From assembly GCA_011032825.1 (NCBI GenBank), contig JAADJZ010000002.1, forward strand, positions 1,178,001 to 1,242,000: a DNA stretch of 64,000 nucleotides. The letters are read 5' to 3'. Made by a program: the position numbers and the translations under genes. The DNA comes from Massariosphaeria phaeospora. Its lineage: Eukaryota > Ascomycota > Dothideomycetes > Pleosporales. This document shows positions 11,477-21,764 of this stretch, one piece after another. Position 1 is the stretch's first letter, and each line of letters starts with the position of its first letter. Below the pieces are notes generated by a model that saw nothing but the letters and a program-made list of their open reading frames with translations, made no database searches and was not told the origin of the DNA.

Positions 11477-11569
11477 GGGTGAGAGGAGTTGGCTGTGGGT
11501 GAGAGGAGTTGGCTGTTGGTGAGAGGAGTTGGCTGTTGGGTGAGAGGAGTTGGCTGTTGGTGAGAGGAG
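11477..11569. repeat. Minisatellite, 20-21 bp unit, about 4.5 copies
   Basis: Tandem unit GGTGAGAGGAGTTGGCTGTT, with copies starting at 11477, 11497, 11518, 11538 and a partial one at 11559, differing by single G insertions. It lies 5 bp upstream of the dehydrogenase ATG, so it falls in its leader or core promoter on the minus strand. Copy-to-copy identity is very high, which suggests recent expansion. Confidence 0.9.
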
Positions 11570-12179
11570 ATTCGAGTCCGTCCAAGACATGTAGGGGCTG
11601 CGCGAGGGCATGATCAAGTTCGATAGCTCTACCATCCAAGATGGGTGAAATCAGTTGCGAATGAGGCGGCCAGAGGCCTTTCCCCACACTGCACCATGGC
11701 ATCGCAGAATCGACGTCACTGCCGAGGTCGGGGAAGCCCGGAGCTAGCGTCATCTATTAGTCATCCATTGCGTCCGCCTGCACCCGCACCCCGTATCTTC
11801 AACCTGATGCTCGTCACCTACTCAACAACCACGCACCGCCATCTTGACTGAGCAAGCATATTTTCCTTGATAAAAGCACGCTGCATGGCTAGATAACCAG
11901 GTCCCGTGCCTGGCGGTGAAGAGGACATGCGCTCGCGTCTTCTCGGACTCGATTTTCCATTCCTTGATGGGCCGAGATCATGCGAAAAGGTACCTTTAGG
12001 GTAAGCCAATAATTGGATAGGTAAGGGAGAGAATGCGGATTTGAGAACCGAAGTTTTTATTCCCACATTCCAGCATGAATCATAACACAGTATGACATGA
12101 TAAACAGACGTAAGAACATGGTATTCGGTATTCCTCCATCTTCCTCAGCTCGGCCCTCAACCCTCTCAAAACCCCCAAA
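11570..12179. other. Divergent intergenic region
   Basis: Shared upstream region of the dehydrogenase (-) and the Thr-rich secreted protein (+). No additional gene or clear regulatory site was seen. Confidence 0.4.
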
Positions 12180-13328
12180 ATGTACACCTCCTCCCAGGCT
12201 TTCATCACGCTCTTGACCCTATCTCAACTCCAAGGCTCGTTCGGGCGGAGGTACAACCCGTATCGGCAGCAACATGAAGAAATCGATGGATCGATTAAAC
12301 AGACTATCCCTCGACCCCAGGTCCTGAACTTCACCGTAACTGAGCAATGTCCTGCCCCAACTTCCACACGCCCTTCCGTGCTCAGCACTGTTGTTCCATC
12401 CCCGGGTGCCGCCCCGATCGAAATCACAACACAGAGCGAGGTAGTGACGTCTTATCTACCTGAGATGACTTGGTGTGTTGGACCTCCTATCGGCCTCATA
12501 CCAATCGCGACTGTATCAGGACCGCCATATCTCAACGTTTCCACCAAATACTCTACCACAACGGCTGGCACAGGGAGCTGCGAGACGGTGTACACTCCAA
12601 CGACGACCACCGTTTGCGCGACTACGTTGACTGGACTTGCTTCAAAGATTACCGTCACGCATTGTGACCAGGAAATCACCTTCTCAAGCGAGTGCGGGTT
12701 CACTATCGAGACGCCCACACCTACGAATGGTAACTTGTCGATGTTGATGATCACGCCTGCACCAACCGTCAAGAAAGTGATGACCTATTATCTGGCACCC
12801 TGGCAATCCCTGACGCTAGGCGAGACCCCATCTGACGTCGACATGAAGATCTGTACCGAGCTCGAGGGTGATCAACTTGAATGCATTCGCTACCAGGAGG
12901 TGTGGGAAGTCCTTGTCGTTACCTCCACTATCACAACGCAGCGGGCGGTGCAGCTGGCAACGACCGTTACGGGACCTGGCACTCTCCTTGTCGAGACCAT
13001 GCAAGTTTACGTCACGGATACCGTCGAGACCGTGGATCTATCGACGGTTCTTTTGCTTGAGACGGAAATCGAAACGGAGAGCACTAGCCGAGGTACAAAG
13101 CTGGTGACAAGGCCAGAAGACGGCGAGGTCTTGCCGACATCTACAGTTCACACGACGCAGGAGGTACACTACAAGTCGCCAGCGTGAGTATCCTCTAGAC
13201 TCGAACTTGTCTATGCTAACGCATCTTACAGGCCTGAGCCAACGACCATCACCACCGTTCGGGAGACCTCGGTGGTCACTCTTTACAGCACTATTACAAG
13301 AACTCGCGCTCGGCCTCACAGGGTCTAA
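12180..13328 (+). CDS. Thr-rich secreted protein, function unknown
   Basis: Model join(12180..13183, 13232..13328), 366 residues; the 48-nt intron has donor GTGAGT, branch GCTAAC and acceptor CAG. The N-terminus is signal-peptide-like (MYTSSQAFITLLTLSQLQG). The rest is rich in Thr, Val, Ser and Pro with several Cys pairs, no transmembrane segment and no hydrophobic GPI tail. It contains many TTT/TVT runs likely to be O-glycosylated. No known domain was recognised. Its neighbour downstream is also a secreted Ser/Thr/Pro-rich protein on the same strand, so the pair may be wall-associated (inference). Codon continuity and the clean intron make it a real gene. Confidence 0.75.
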
Positions 13329-13664
13329 GCTATTTTGCTGTCTACATGGTTTGTTAGTCCTGACGTAATCCCAGAAGCACGGAAACGTAGCCCATCCTAT
13401 CTCGTTTGTCTTGCATCATCCATAGATAATAGTCTAGCGCAACAGTCACAGAAAACACATTGAATCTGCTGTCATCGCGCATTCACTTCTTTGAACCCCC
13501 CATCACCAGTTATATGTGAAGATACACCACGTATCCAACGCGCAGAACATTCAATGCAATCAGCTTTTGATATTTCCTCTAGGCCTCGGCGAAGTGTGCA
13601 CTAGGGCTTACAATATCGCTCCCCGAGACTTGTGAGTACAGCATCCTTCCTATTTTATTGCAAT
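13329..13664. other. Short intergenic region between two secreted-protein genes
   Basis: No gene was seen. It ends with the promoter and leader of the mucin-like gene. Confidence 0.4.
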
Positions 13665-16448
13665 ATGAGGAGTATCAGTCTTTTTCTATTCCAAGTCCTC
13701 ACAGGGCTTACATTACTCTTGGTGCCGGGAGCCTGTGCCGGGGTCATTGCTAGAAACAGAACGACTCGTATTAGCACAACGACCATCTACGATGCCAACG
13801 CGAAATCCGAGCAATTCCAGAACCCTGCCAGGCGCAATGACGCCTCTACTGTTTACCCTTCCGTTGACCATATTTCTTCAACTTATACCCCCTCCGCAAA
13901 CGTCGACGCGCCCGATAAACCTGCACCCAACTCCGAAGCCCCCGTCACGCTTTTAAAGCAGAGTATCTCTACCGGCGTTACTCAACTCGCATCACGCACC
14001 ATGCATATGGTCGGCCCAGCAGCTTCAGCCTATGCTTTCTCCGACGACAACTTCAAGAAAGGCGGGGTCAACAGTTACTTCGAGCTGATGATCAACCTCA
14101 ATGGCACTGTACTTCTGATACCGATACCGGAGATCATCGGGCAGAGGTTCTGTGGCATGGTGGATAGGGATCTGGGGTATGGGGGGGATGATAGGAAGGA
14201 AGATGGAGAAGGCCGGAGTGAGGGCACGACGACGGTTATGCAGACTTCGACAGCGGTGCAGGCGTCTACAGCCAAACAGAACTCAACCACGGAGCATGAT
14301 AATGGAAGGGGAGATAGTCAGACTACAGCCCGGAAACTCTCGACAGAAGTGCCTGCATCTACGTTCAAGCGATCATCTCGCGCCCAGATAACAGATTTGC
14401 CTGACATGCCTCTCACCCCGGGCCCTATCACGAATACTCCGTCAACTACATGGATAAGCTTTACCCTCCGGAGCACATCGTCGCTCACCTCCAAGAAAGA
14501 GGATGACAACACGCCCGATGGGCCATCGACGATAACGAGTACGTGGACGAGAACTTACACGAAAACGTGGACGAGAACGAAACGACCTACTCCTACCCCA
14601 GAGCCTACCAACGATGCTGAAGAGCCTGGGCCTACCGACAGTGCTGAAGGGCCTCAGCCTACCGACAAGGCTGAAGAGCCAGAGACGACTGTAATCAAAA
14701 CACAGATTGTGTCAGAGGCATGGAGTACGGGCGAACCGTCCTGGATCATGGCTTCTGTGGTGCAGCTGAAGTCAATCGCACCGTCTTCAGAGTCAACTAT
14801 GTCTTCCAGTTCTGACGCTACGGTATCTGTGGCTCGACCAACTGAAACCAAGACAGTCAACTTGGATTTCATGTTCACGTTCTACAGCTCGCTAGGCTTC
14901 GTGGATGTTACGTCGTCGACTAGGAGCAGCACGTCGAGATCAAGCTCTGGTAGTTCGCCGGTATCTACAACATCGTTCAAGACTTCTCTTGCGCCTGCCA
15001 CGTCTGCGAGCGCGCCTAGACGGTCTTCCGGGGCTTCTTCAACACCACCAGCTACTTCGAGCGTTCATTCGTCCTCCACTGTTCCCGTTATCCCAAGCTC
15101 ATTCCCGACGTCGTCTACGCCGAAACCGTCTCCGAGTATGAGGTCTGTAGAGAAGGGCCGTCCTCCCACCAGTACAGTGCCTGTCTCTCCTTCGACGACG
15201 ACAACGACGACACCACAGAGCAGTACCAGTTCGGCGGCGCCACCACCACCGCCACCTCCCCCCTCAATCCCCCAATCCAGCACACCGACCAGCCAGACCC
15301 ACTCGTCTCCATCAGCAACAATCTTTACAATTGGTAAGACGGTCGTCCTCACAATACCTTTCCCTACTCGTCCGTCATCCTCGCTATTCTCCTCGACTCC
15401 CTCGTTTTCCTCTGCTCCGCCTACCTCGCTATCTACTCCGCATCCCTCGCTTTCCTCCCCGTCTCCGTTGCTTTCCTCCCCATCTCCGTCGCTTTCCTCT
15501 GCTCCGCCTACCTCGCTTTCCTCCCCGTCTTCCACAACAACGCCAACGCCAACGCCAACCCCCACCCCAACCCCCACGCGCGCCATCCCCACCAACATCC
15601 CCAACCCCTACCCACTCAAGAGCATAAACACATACTTCGCGCAAATGAAAAGCTACATCGAGAGCGAGTACGGTGTGTCGGTTACGCTGGTGCCGCGGCA
15701 GCCGCGCGATGGGGCCCGGGGGGCTGTGACGCAGATCTTGGAGGGGGGGTGGGGGTTGGGGAGGAGGGAGGATGATGCACAGGGAGAGGAAGCAAGGAAG
15801 GAAGAAAGTCAAGAAGAGGGAAAGGGACAGGATGGCGACCCCACTATAACAGACGACATCTTCTCGCTGTTCCCGCCGGGCTTCTTCAGCACACCGGCAC
15901 CCACACCCACGGGCGGTGCATCCGTCTCAGACACTACGATCACAACCGATCGTTCCACATCGCCCTCTCCCTCTCAGCCATCTCTATCTCCATCGCCCTC
16001 CACCGACTCGCCTGCACCCACACCTACACCTACACCTCCCCCTTCCCCATCCCCATCGCCCCCCTCATCTCCCCCCACATCTCCCAACACCACCTCCACA
16101 GTCACCACCACCCGCCCCCCCTTCCTCCTCCCACCCCCGCACCCCCCTCCGCCCTTCACCCCCATCTGGGACCCCTACTGCGCCTCGCCCATCCCCGCGC
16201 GCACGACCACAGAGCGCGGCCGCAACGGCGGCGAGGACGAAGAGATTGTTATAAGTGCCAGTCGGGGGTGTTGGCGGGACAGCGGGGGCGAGCCGGTGAC
16301 GACTGCGACTGCGGGAAATGAGGATGGCGGCGATGCCAAGACGAAGAGTGGAGAGAGTACGCAGAGTGGTAGGAAGGATGGGGGGGATAAGAAGGGTGGT
16401 GGGGGGAGGCTGGTGGTGCCAGGTGGGTGGTTGAGGGGTCTGATCTGA
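13665..16448 (+). CDS. Mucin-like Ser/Thr/Pro-rich secreted protein
   Basis: Single exon, 927 residues from ATG 13665 (MRSISLFLFQVLTGLTLLLV), a strong signal peptide cut near ACAG; the open frame further upstream would need a GTG start. Most of the chain is low-complexity Ser/Thr/Pro: (T/E)PTD-AEE-like repeats around 14595-14690, a long SSPSLSS-type block at 15370-15535, PTPTPT runs, and Pro-rich blocks near 16000-16150. Two more ordered islands stand out: VNSYFELMINLNGTVLLIPI (about 131-150) and INTYFAQMKSYIESEYGVSV (about 655-674). There is no GPI tail or clear transmembrane segment. It is probably a heavily O-glycosylated extracellular or wall protein; no specific function can be given. 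Confidence 0.65.
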   Translation: MRSISLFLFQVLTGLTLLLVPGACAGVIARNRTTRISTTTIYDANAKSEQFQNPARRNDASTVYPSVDHISSTYTPSANVDAPDKPAPNSEAPVTLLKQSISTGVTQLASRTMHMVGPAASAYAFSDDNFKKGGVNSYFELMINLNGTVLLIPIPEIIGQRFCGMVDRDLGYGGDDRKEDGEGRSEGTTTVMQTSTAVQASTAKQNSTTEHDNGRGDSQTTARKLSTEVPASTFKRSSRAQITDLPDMPLTPGPITNTPSTTWISFTLRSTSSLTSKKEDDNTPDGPSTITSTWTRTYTKTWTRTKRPTPTPEPTNDAEEPGPTDSAEGPQPTDKAEEPETTVIKTQIVSEAWSTGEPSWIMASVVQLKSIAPSSESTMSSSSDATVSVARPTETKTVNLDFMFTFYSSLGFVDVTSSTRSSTSRSSSGSSPVSTTSFKTSLAPATSASAPRRSSGASSTPPATSSVHSSSTVPVIPSSFPTSSTPKPSPSMRSVEKGRPPTSTVPVSPSTTTTTTPQSSTSSAAPPPPPPPPSIPQSSTPTSQTHSSPSATIFTIGKTVVLTIPFPTRPSSSLFSSTPSFSSAPPTSLSTPHPSLSSPSPLLSSPSPSLSSAPPTSLSSPSSTTTPTPTPTPTPTPTRAIPTNIPNPYPLKSINTYFAQMKSYIESEYGVSVTLVPRQPRDGARGAVTQILEGGWGLGRREDDAQGEEARKEESQEEGKGQDGDPTITDDIFSLFPPGFFSTPAPTPTGGASVSDTTITTDRSTSPSPSQPSLSPSPSTDSPAPTPTPTPPPSPSPSPPSSPPTSPNTTSTVTTTRPPFLLPPPHPPPPFTPIWDPYCASPIPARTTTERGRNGGEDEEIVISASRGCWRDSGGEPVTTATAGNEDGGDAKTKSGESTQSGRKDGGDKKGGGGRLVVPGGWLRGLI
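15360..15575 (+). repeat. Intragenic low-complexity repeat (TCC/TCG/CCT-rich)
   Basis: Degenerate short tandem units of the type TCGCTTTCCTCCCCGTCTCC encode the repeated Ser-Pro block of the mucin-like protein and run into ACNCCN units encoding Thr-Pro. The reading frame is maintained over the whole tract. Confidence 0.8.
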
Positions 16449-16673
16449 TCGGTGCGTTGATTTGAGGGGGTAAGGCAAGCAAGCGGGACGATTCATGGCA
16501 TACGGAAGTCTGCGGTGTGGCTAGATGGTCAGATGTCGTACAATGCGTGCTGTGTTGTGTTGAGTCTAATGCGTCTATATATGCAAGTGGTCGTACAGAC
16601 GTACAGCGCTCCAATCCTCTATATCCAATGTAAACCCCGGGTATCATAAACAGCGACAATACACTCCTTCTCT

Positions 16674-17964
16674 TCAGTTTAACAGAATATCCACCCCCTC
16701 CCGACGGATCATGACCTCCTCGCTTTCCAACGAGTATTTCCGGCGCACGAGCTCAAACGCGATGAGCCCCGCGCTCGTGCTCGGCACTTGCCGTATCGTG
16801 CTCATGAAGAAGTCCTTGTACAGATAGCGTCGCCAGCCGCCCGCCCGCGCGGCCAGCTTCCCGCACTGCCGGAATGTTTCCTCGTAGGCGTGGTAATAGC
16901 GGCCCATGATGCGCGAGGCCTTGGGCGACTCGTGGTGGGCTTGGTAGTCTAGCGCCTCGAGGCGGCGGTAGTGCACGTTCTGCAGCTCGGCGAGGGGGTG
17001 CTGTATCAGCTGCGAGGTGATGGAGGCTGAGACACCAGCGAGCAGCAAAAAGCTGGGCTCGATGGTAAAGTGGGGTTTGACGACTGGGCGGCCGTCGGGT
17101 TGATCATGCACAAGCGACACGGATTCGAGCAGGGAGTCTCGGGTGCGGCTACCGTAGTATTGCGTAACGAACTCGTAGTATCCTCGGCTTTTCACGGTCT
17201 CGAAAGTGCCAAAGAATACTGCGGCACCGAGCGAGTCTTTCATGAGGCTGAGGGTCCAGCCGGCAAAGATGCCGCGGAGGCCGATTGATCGCAACTTGTG
17301 GCCGGCGTAGTGCCACATGGATTTGTACTTGCCGTCGAGGATGTCGGCGGTGCGGAAGCGCGTTTGCAGGGCGTCGAAGGGCGCTGCGAAGAGGGACTGG
17401 ATGCCGCCGGCCACGAGGCCGGCCGTGAAGGTGGTGGAGAAGGGCGGAGGCGGGTAGATGCGTTTGGTTTGGTACGAGGAGGGGACGTGGAGAGATGAGA
17501 GGGTTTGTAGGTAGGCTGTATAAAGAACAGCCCCAATACTGTGCAGTGTTAGCTCTGGAGGCCATGTAGAAGGGTAGGTTAAGGATGAAGACGCACCAGG
17601 TATTCGCCAGGAGCGGCGGCAGCACCTGGTTCGGAATGAAGGTCCAGCCCTGGGTGCGTATGGCGTGGGCCAGCAGCGCCGGCGTCGTCATTCTCCACGA
17701 CCAGCCCAGCTGGGCCTGGACATGCGGGTTGATGGCTCTCGCATAGCCCAGGTAGTCGATGCGGCCGCGGAAGAAGGCCTTCACCGGGGCGCGAAAGTAG
17801 AAGGCGGCCATGCGGGCAGCGACAGCGCGCACACCGGCCGCCTGCACGCCTGTCGCGGGGGCCTTGTTGGGCGGGGCTGGGCTTGGGGTTGAGCCATCTC
17901 TTTCGTTGCTGCTGCTGGTGCGGGGAGCGACTCCAGCGGGGCGCGCGCTGGAGCCGGCCGTCAT
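16674..17964 (-). CDS. Mitochondrial carrier-like protein
   Basis: Model complement(join(16674..17538, 17597..17964)), 410 residues; the 58-nt intron uses donor GTGCGT, a GCTAAC branch and CAG, giving LLANTCIGAVLYTAYL. The start is ATG 17964; the frame upstream of it has only non-ATG codons. The polar N-terminus of about 60 residues is followed by about six hydrophobic segments and degenerate carrier signatures: APFDALQTRFRT after the GLVAGGIQSLFA helix, and QHPLAELQNVHYRR. Carriers of this family (SLC25) exchange metabolites over the inner mitochondrial membrane. The third PX[DE] signature is weak and the substrate is unknown. The gene diverges from SPT16 with 408 bp between start codons. 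Confidence 0.75.
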
Positions 17965-18372
17965 CTCATAGCATCGGGGGTGAGAGAGGAGTGCAGAGAC
18001 AAAGACGGCCAAGGGCGGTCGGGGCTTCTTGTAGGCAGGAGGTGAGAGACGGAGCGCGTGTGGCTGTCACCAGGCGCGGGTGGCGGTGCGAGTGACCATT
18101 TCAGCGGCGTTGCAGGTCGGCTTGAATCTTGAAAGCTGCCCGCGGTGGTCGATAAAACGGCGCGCGGGTGCACGGGTGCAACGCCAAGACCGCCGCAGCA
18201 CGAATCGCGTCAACCGCGTCGCCGTCGCCGCCGCCATCTCGGAAGCTTCTTCTGCCTGCGACCGCCCATCAGTCTGCCATCTCCCCCCCTCTCTCTCTCC
18301 ACCCACGCTCGCGGCCGCTGCCAACTCGACCCAGGCCTCCCCCGGACACCCGCACCCGCACCCGCCGTCGCC
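17965..18372. promoter_or_regulatory. Divergent promoter region of carrier gene and SPT16
   Basis: 408 bp between two outward-facing start codons. The SPT16-proximal half is CT-rich (pyrimidine tracts around 18280-18310), common in fungal housekeeping promoters. No TATA box was recognised. Confidence 0.5.
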
Positions 18373-21300
18373 ATGGCTGACGAGATCGTCATCGACAAGC
18401 AGCTGTTCCACGAGCGCTTGAACAACTTTGTGACCAAGTGGAAGGCCGACAAGCGATCCGGCGACTCCATTTTCAGCGGCGCTACCTCGATCGCGACCGT
18501 CGTGGGCAAGGCCAGCGAGCCCGGCAGCTACCTCAAACCCGCCGCATTCCAGGTGAGTTCGTCGCAGACGCGAGACATGCACTTTGCAGCTGACGGGACA
18601 CTGCACAGCTATGGCTGCTAGGCTACGAGTTCCCCGCGACCCTGTTTGTCCTCACCCCGGACCTGGTCCAGATCGTCACAACCAAGAAAAAGGGTAGGTC
18701 CAGCGACTTTACTTGTAGAGGGCGCAACGCTAATGGGGGGTCGCGACAGCCGCATATCTGGAGCCTCTCAAAGGTGGCAAGGTGCCGATTGAGATCCTTG
18801 TACGAGGCAAGGATGCAGACGAGAACAAGAAGCAGTTCCAGAGCTGTCTGGACACCATTAAAAATGCGGGCGTAAGTGGGCGTGGATTGCAAAACTGGAC
18901 CAAGCGCTGACAATGCTCAGAAAAAGGTCGCCGTCCTTAAGAAGGACAGCGCATCCGGAGGCTTCGCAGACGAGTGGAAGGCCACCTTGCAGGCTGCCGA
19001 CATCAAGGACGAGGACCAGGTCGACCTGGCGCCCATCTTGTCAAATGCTGCCCTGTCGGTCAAGGACGAAAAGGAGCTGGTAAGTCGCCATTGCCGGCGC
19101 GCAGCGTTGTACTGACCCCGTTCAGCGAGTCATCAGAGATGCCTCCCGTGCCTCCAGTGCACTCATGACGAGCTACTTCGTCGAAGAAATGTCCGATATC
19201 CTTGACTCCGAGAAGAAGATCTCGCACCGAGCGCTTTCCGATAAAGTCGCGAACAAAATCGACGACCCCAAGTTCTTCCAGCAGCAAAAGGTCTCGAAAA
19301 ACTTCGATACCATGCAACTGGATTGGTGTTTGCAGCCAACCGTGCAGAGCGGGGGAAGCTACGACCTGAAATTTACATCTGAGCCCGACGACAACAACCT
19401 GCATGCCGGCGTCATCATATCCGCACTCGGCCTGCGCTACCAAACATACGCTGCCATGGTGGGACGGACGTACATGGTTGGCCCGAACAAGGAGCAAGAA
19501 TCAGCCTACAAGCTGCTCCTGTCCATACACGAACTGATCATCAAGTCAATCAAGGATGGTGTTGTGGCCAAGGACGTGTACAACAAGGCCCTCTCTCACC
19601 TGAAGTCGAAGAAGGGTGAGTGGGAGAAGCACTTCCCGAAAAACGTTGGCTATGGCATTGGTACAGAAAACAAGGACAGCGCACTGTTAGTCAGTGGCAA
19701 GAACACTCGAGTACTCAAGGACGGCATGACGCTCGTCATCAGCACCGGCCTGCAGGATTTGGTGAATCCTAAGCCTCAGGATAAGATGAGCAAGACGTAT
19801 TCTTTGGTCTTGGTTGACACCGTACGCGTTGGCCCTACTGACTGCGCGGTATTCACAAAGGATACACCCTCCGATCTGGACTCGGTATCGTTCTTCTTCA
19901 ACGATGAGGAGGAAGAGGAGACCAAACCAAAACCGAAGACGAAGCGCGAGCGACCAGCCATTGCGCAGACCAACATCACCAAGACGCGCACTCGCCACGA
20001 GCGACCCACGAACCAGGACGCGGAGAAGGAAGCACAGCGTCGCGAGCATCAGAAGGAGCTACACCAAAAGAAGCAGCAGCTAGGCCTCGAGACCTACGGG
20101 AAGGGCGCAAAGTCGCTCAATGGCACCGAAGAGAAGAGGTTCAAGCGGTTTGAGTCGTACAAGCGTGACAACCAGTTGCCGGCGTCGGTGGCCAATCTCG
20201 GCATTGTCGTGGACAAGAAGAGTCTCACAGTTATCCTCCCCATCATGGGTCGGCCCGTACCTTTCCACATCCACACCATCAAAAACGCCTCACATACGCC
20301 GGAGAATGACTTCACGTCGCTCCGTATCAATTTTCTCTCTCCGGGTCAGGGTGTAGGCCGAAAAGACGATCAGCCTTTTGAAGACCCGAACGCCCATTTC
20401 ATCCGTAGTTTGACATTCCGGTCTCAGGATATTGACCGCATCGACAACGTTACGAAGGACATCCAAGAGCTCAAGAAGGACGTCGTTCGGCGAGAGACGG
20501 AGAAGAAGCAGCTGGAGGATGTTGTTGAGCAGGATAAGCTCATTCCTCTAAAGAGTATGGTGTACCCCCTTGCCATTTTTGCTGTATGCTAACAGTCCTA
20601 GGCCGTAAACCTTTTGTCCTCGATCTCATCTTTATGCGACCTGCCCTCGACGGAAAGCGCATTCCCGGAGGCATCGAGATCCACCAGAACGGTCTGCGGT
20701 ACAGCCACGGCGATGGCCACACGAGGATCGATATTCTTTTCAGCAACATGAAGCATCTCTTCTTTCAACCCTCGCAACACGAGCTCATCGTTATCATCCA
20801 CGTCCACCTAAAGAACCCCATTATGATTGGAAAGAAAAAGGCCAAGGATGTTCAGTTCGTGCGCGAAGCTACCGAAATGCAGTTCGATGAGACGGGCAAC
20901 CGCAAGCGCCGCCATAAATTCGGTGACGAGGAAGAATTCGAGCAGGAGCAGGAAGAGCGACGGCGCCGGGCTGCTCTCGATAAAGAATTCAAGAACTTCG
21001 CTGAGAAGATTGCAGACGCCGGTCGTAACGAGAACGTCAGCGTCGACATCCCCTACCGAGAACTTGGCTTCAACGGCGTGCCGTCCCGATCCTCAGTCCT
21101 CGTCCAGCCTACCACGGACTGTTTGGTGCAGCTGACCGAACCGCCATTCACGTGCATCACCCTCTCGGAGATAGAGATTGTGCACCTCGAGCGTGTTCAA
21201 TTCGGCCTGCGCAACTTTGATCTGGTGGTCGTGTTCAAGGACTACAAAGTCACGCCCGTGCACATCAACACCATCCCCGTCGAGTCGCTCGACCCAGTCA

Positions 21301-21764
21301 AGGACTGGCTCGACAGCGTCGACATACCCTTCAGCGAGGGCCCGCTCAACCTCAACTGGGCCATGATCATGAAAACCGTCACGCAGGACCCGCACCAGTT
21401 CTTCGCCGACGGCGGCTGGTCGTTCCTGAACGCCGAGTCGGACGACGAGGGCGGCGACGACGAGCAAGAGGAGTCGGCGTTCGAGGTCTCGGAGAGCGAA
21501 CTCGCGGCCAGCGACGAGAGCTCCGAGGACGAGAGCGACTTTGACGAGAATGCTAGCGAGGAGATGAGCGATGAGGGCTCCGAGGACGAGTTTTCAGAGG
21601 GCGAGGACTGGGACGAGCTGGAGAAGAAGGCGGCGCGCAAGGATCGCGAGACGGCTATGGAGGAGGAGGATGAGGGAAGGAAGCCGAGTAAAGTTGTGAA
21701 GAGCGGGAAGAGCAGTGGGAAGAGCAGTGGCGGCGGCGGTGGTGGCTCGAAGCGGAAGCGGTAA
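18373..21764 (+). CDS. SPT16: FACT complex subunit SPT16
   Basis: Model join(18373..18552, 18609..18693, 18750..18871, 18921..19079, 19126..20554, 20602..21764), 1045 residues, the usual length for fungal Spt16. With Pob3 and an HMG protein it forms FACT, the histone chaperone that moves H2A-H2B and H3-H4 during transcription and replication in the nucleus. Parts in order: an N-terminal aminopeptidase-like fold without catalytic metal ligands, a charged linker ([14 protein letters not shown]), the middle domain starting near residue 659 with [20 protein letters not shown], a tandem PH (Rtt106-like) region with [16 protein letters not shown], then an acidic tail (about 937-1020) and a basic end (GSKRKR). 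Intron 5 (donor GTATGG, branch GCTAAC) restores the IPLK-SRKPFVLD junction. Confidence 0.96.

Noticed and set aside
11477..11569. Possible CRISPR-like array
   Set aside because: Eukaryotic window, no spacers; units are contiguous, so it is a minisatellite.
13632..13664. Upstream extension of the mucin-like protein
   Set aside because: It would start at GTG; the first ATG (13665) opens directly onto a signal peptide.
15065..15812. Long Gly/Glu-rich and Pro/Arg-rich minus-strand frames
   Set aside because: Complement of the mucin-like low-complexity tract; open only because the tract lacks A/T.
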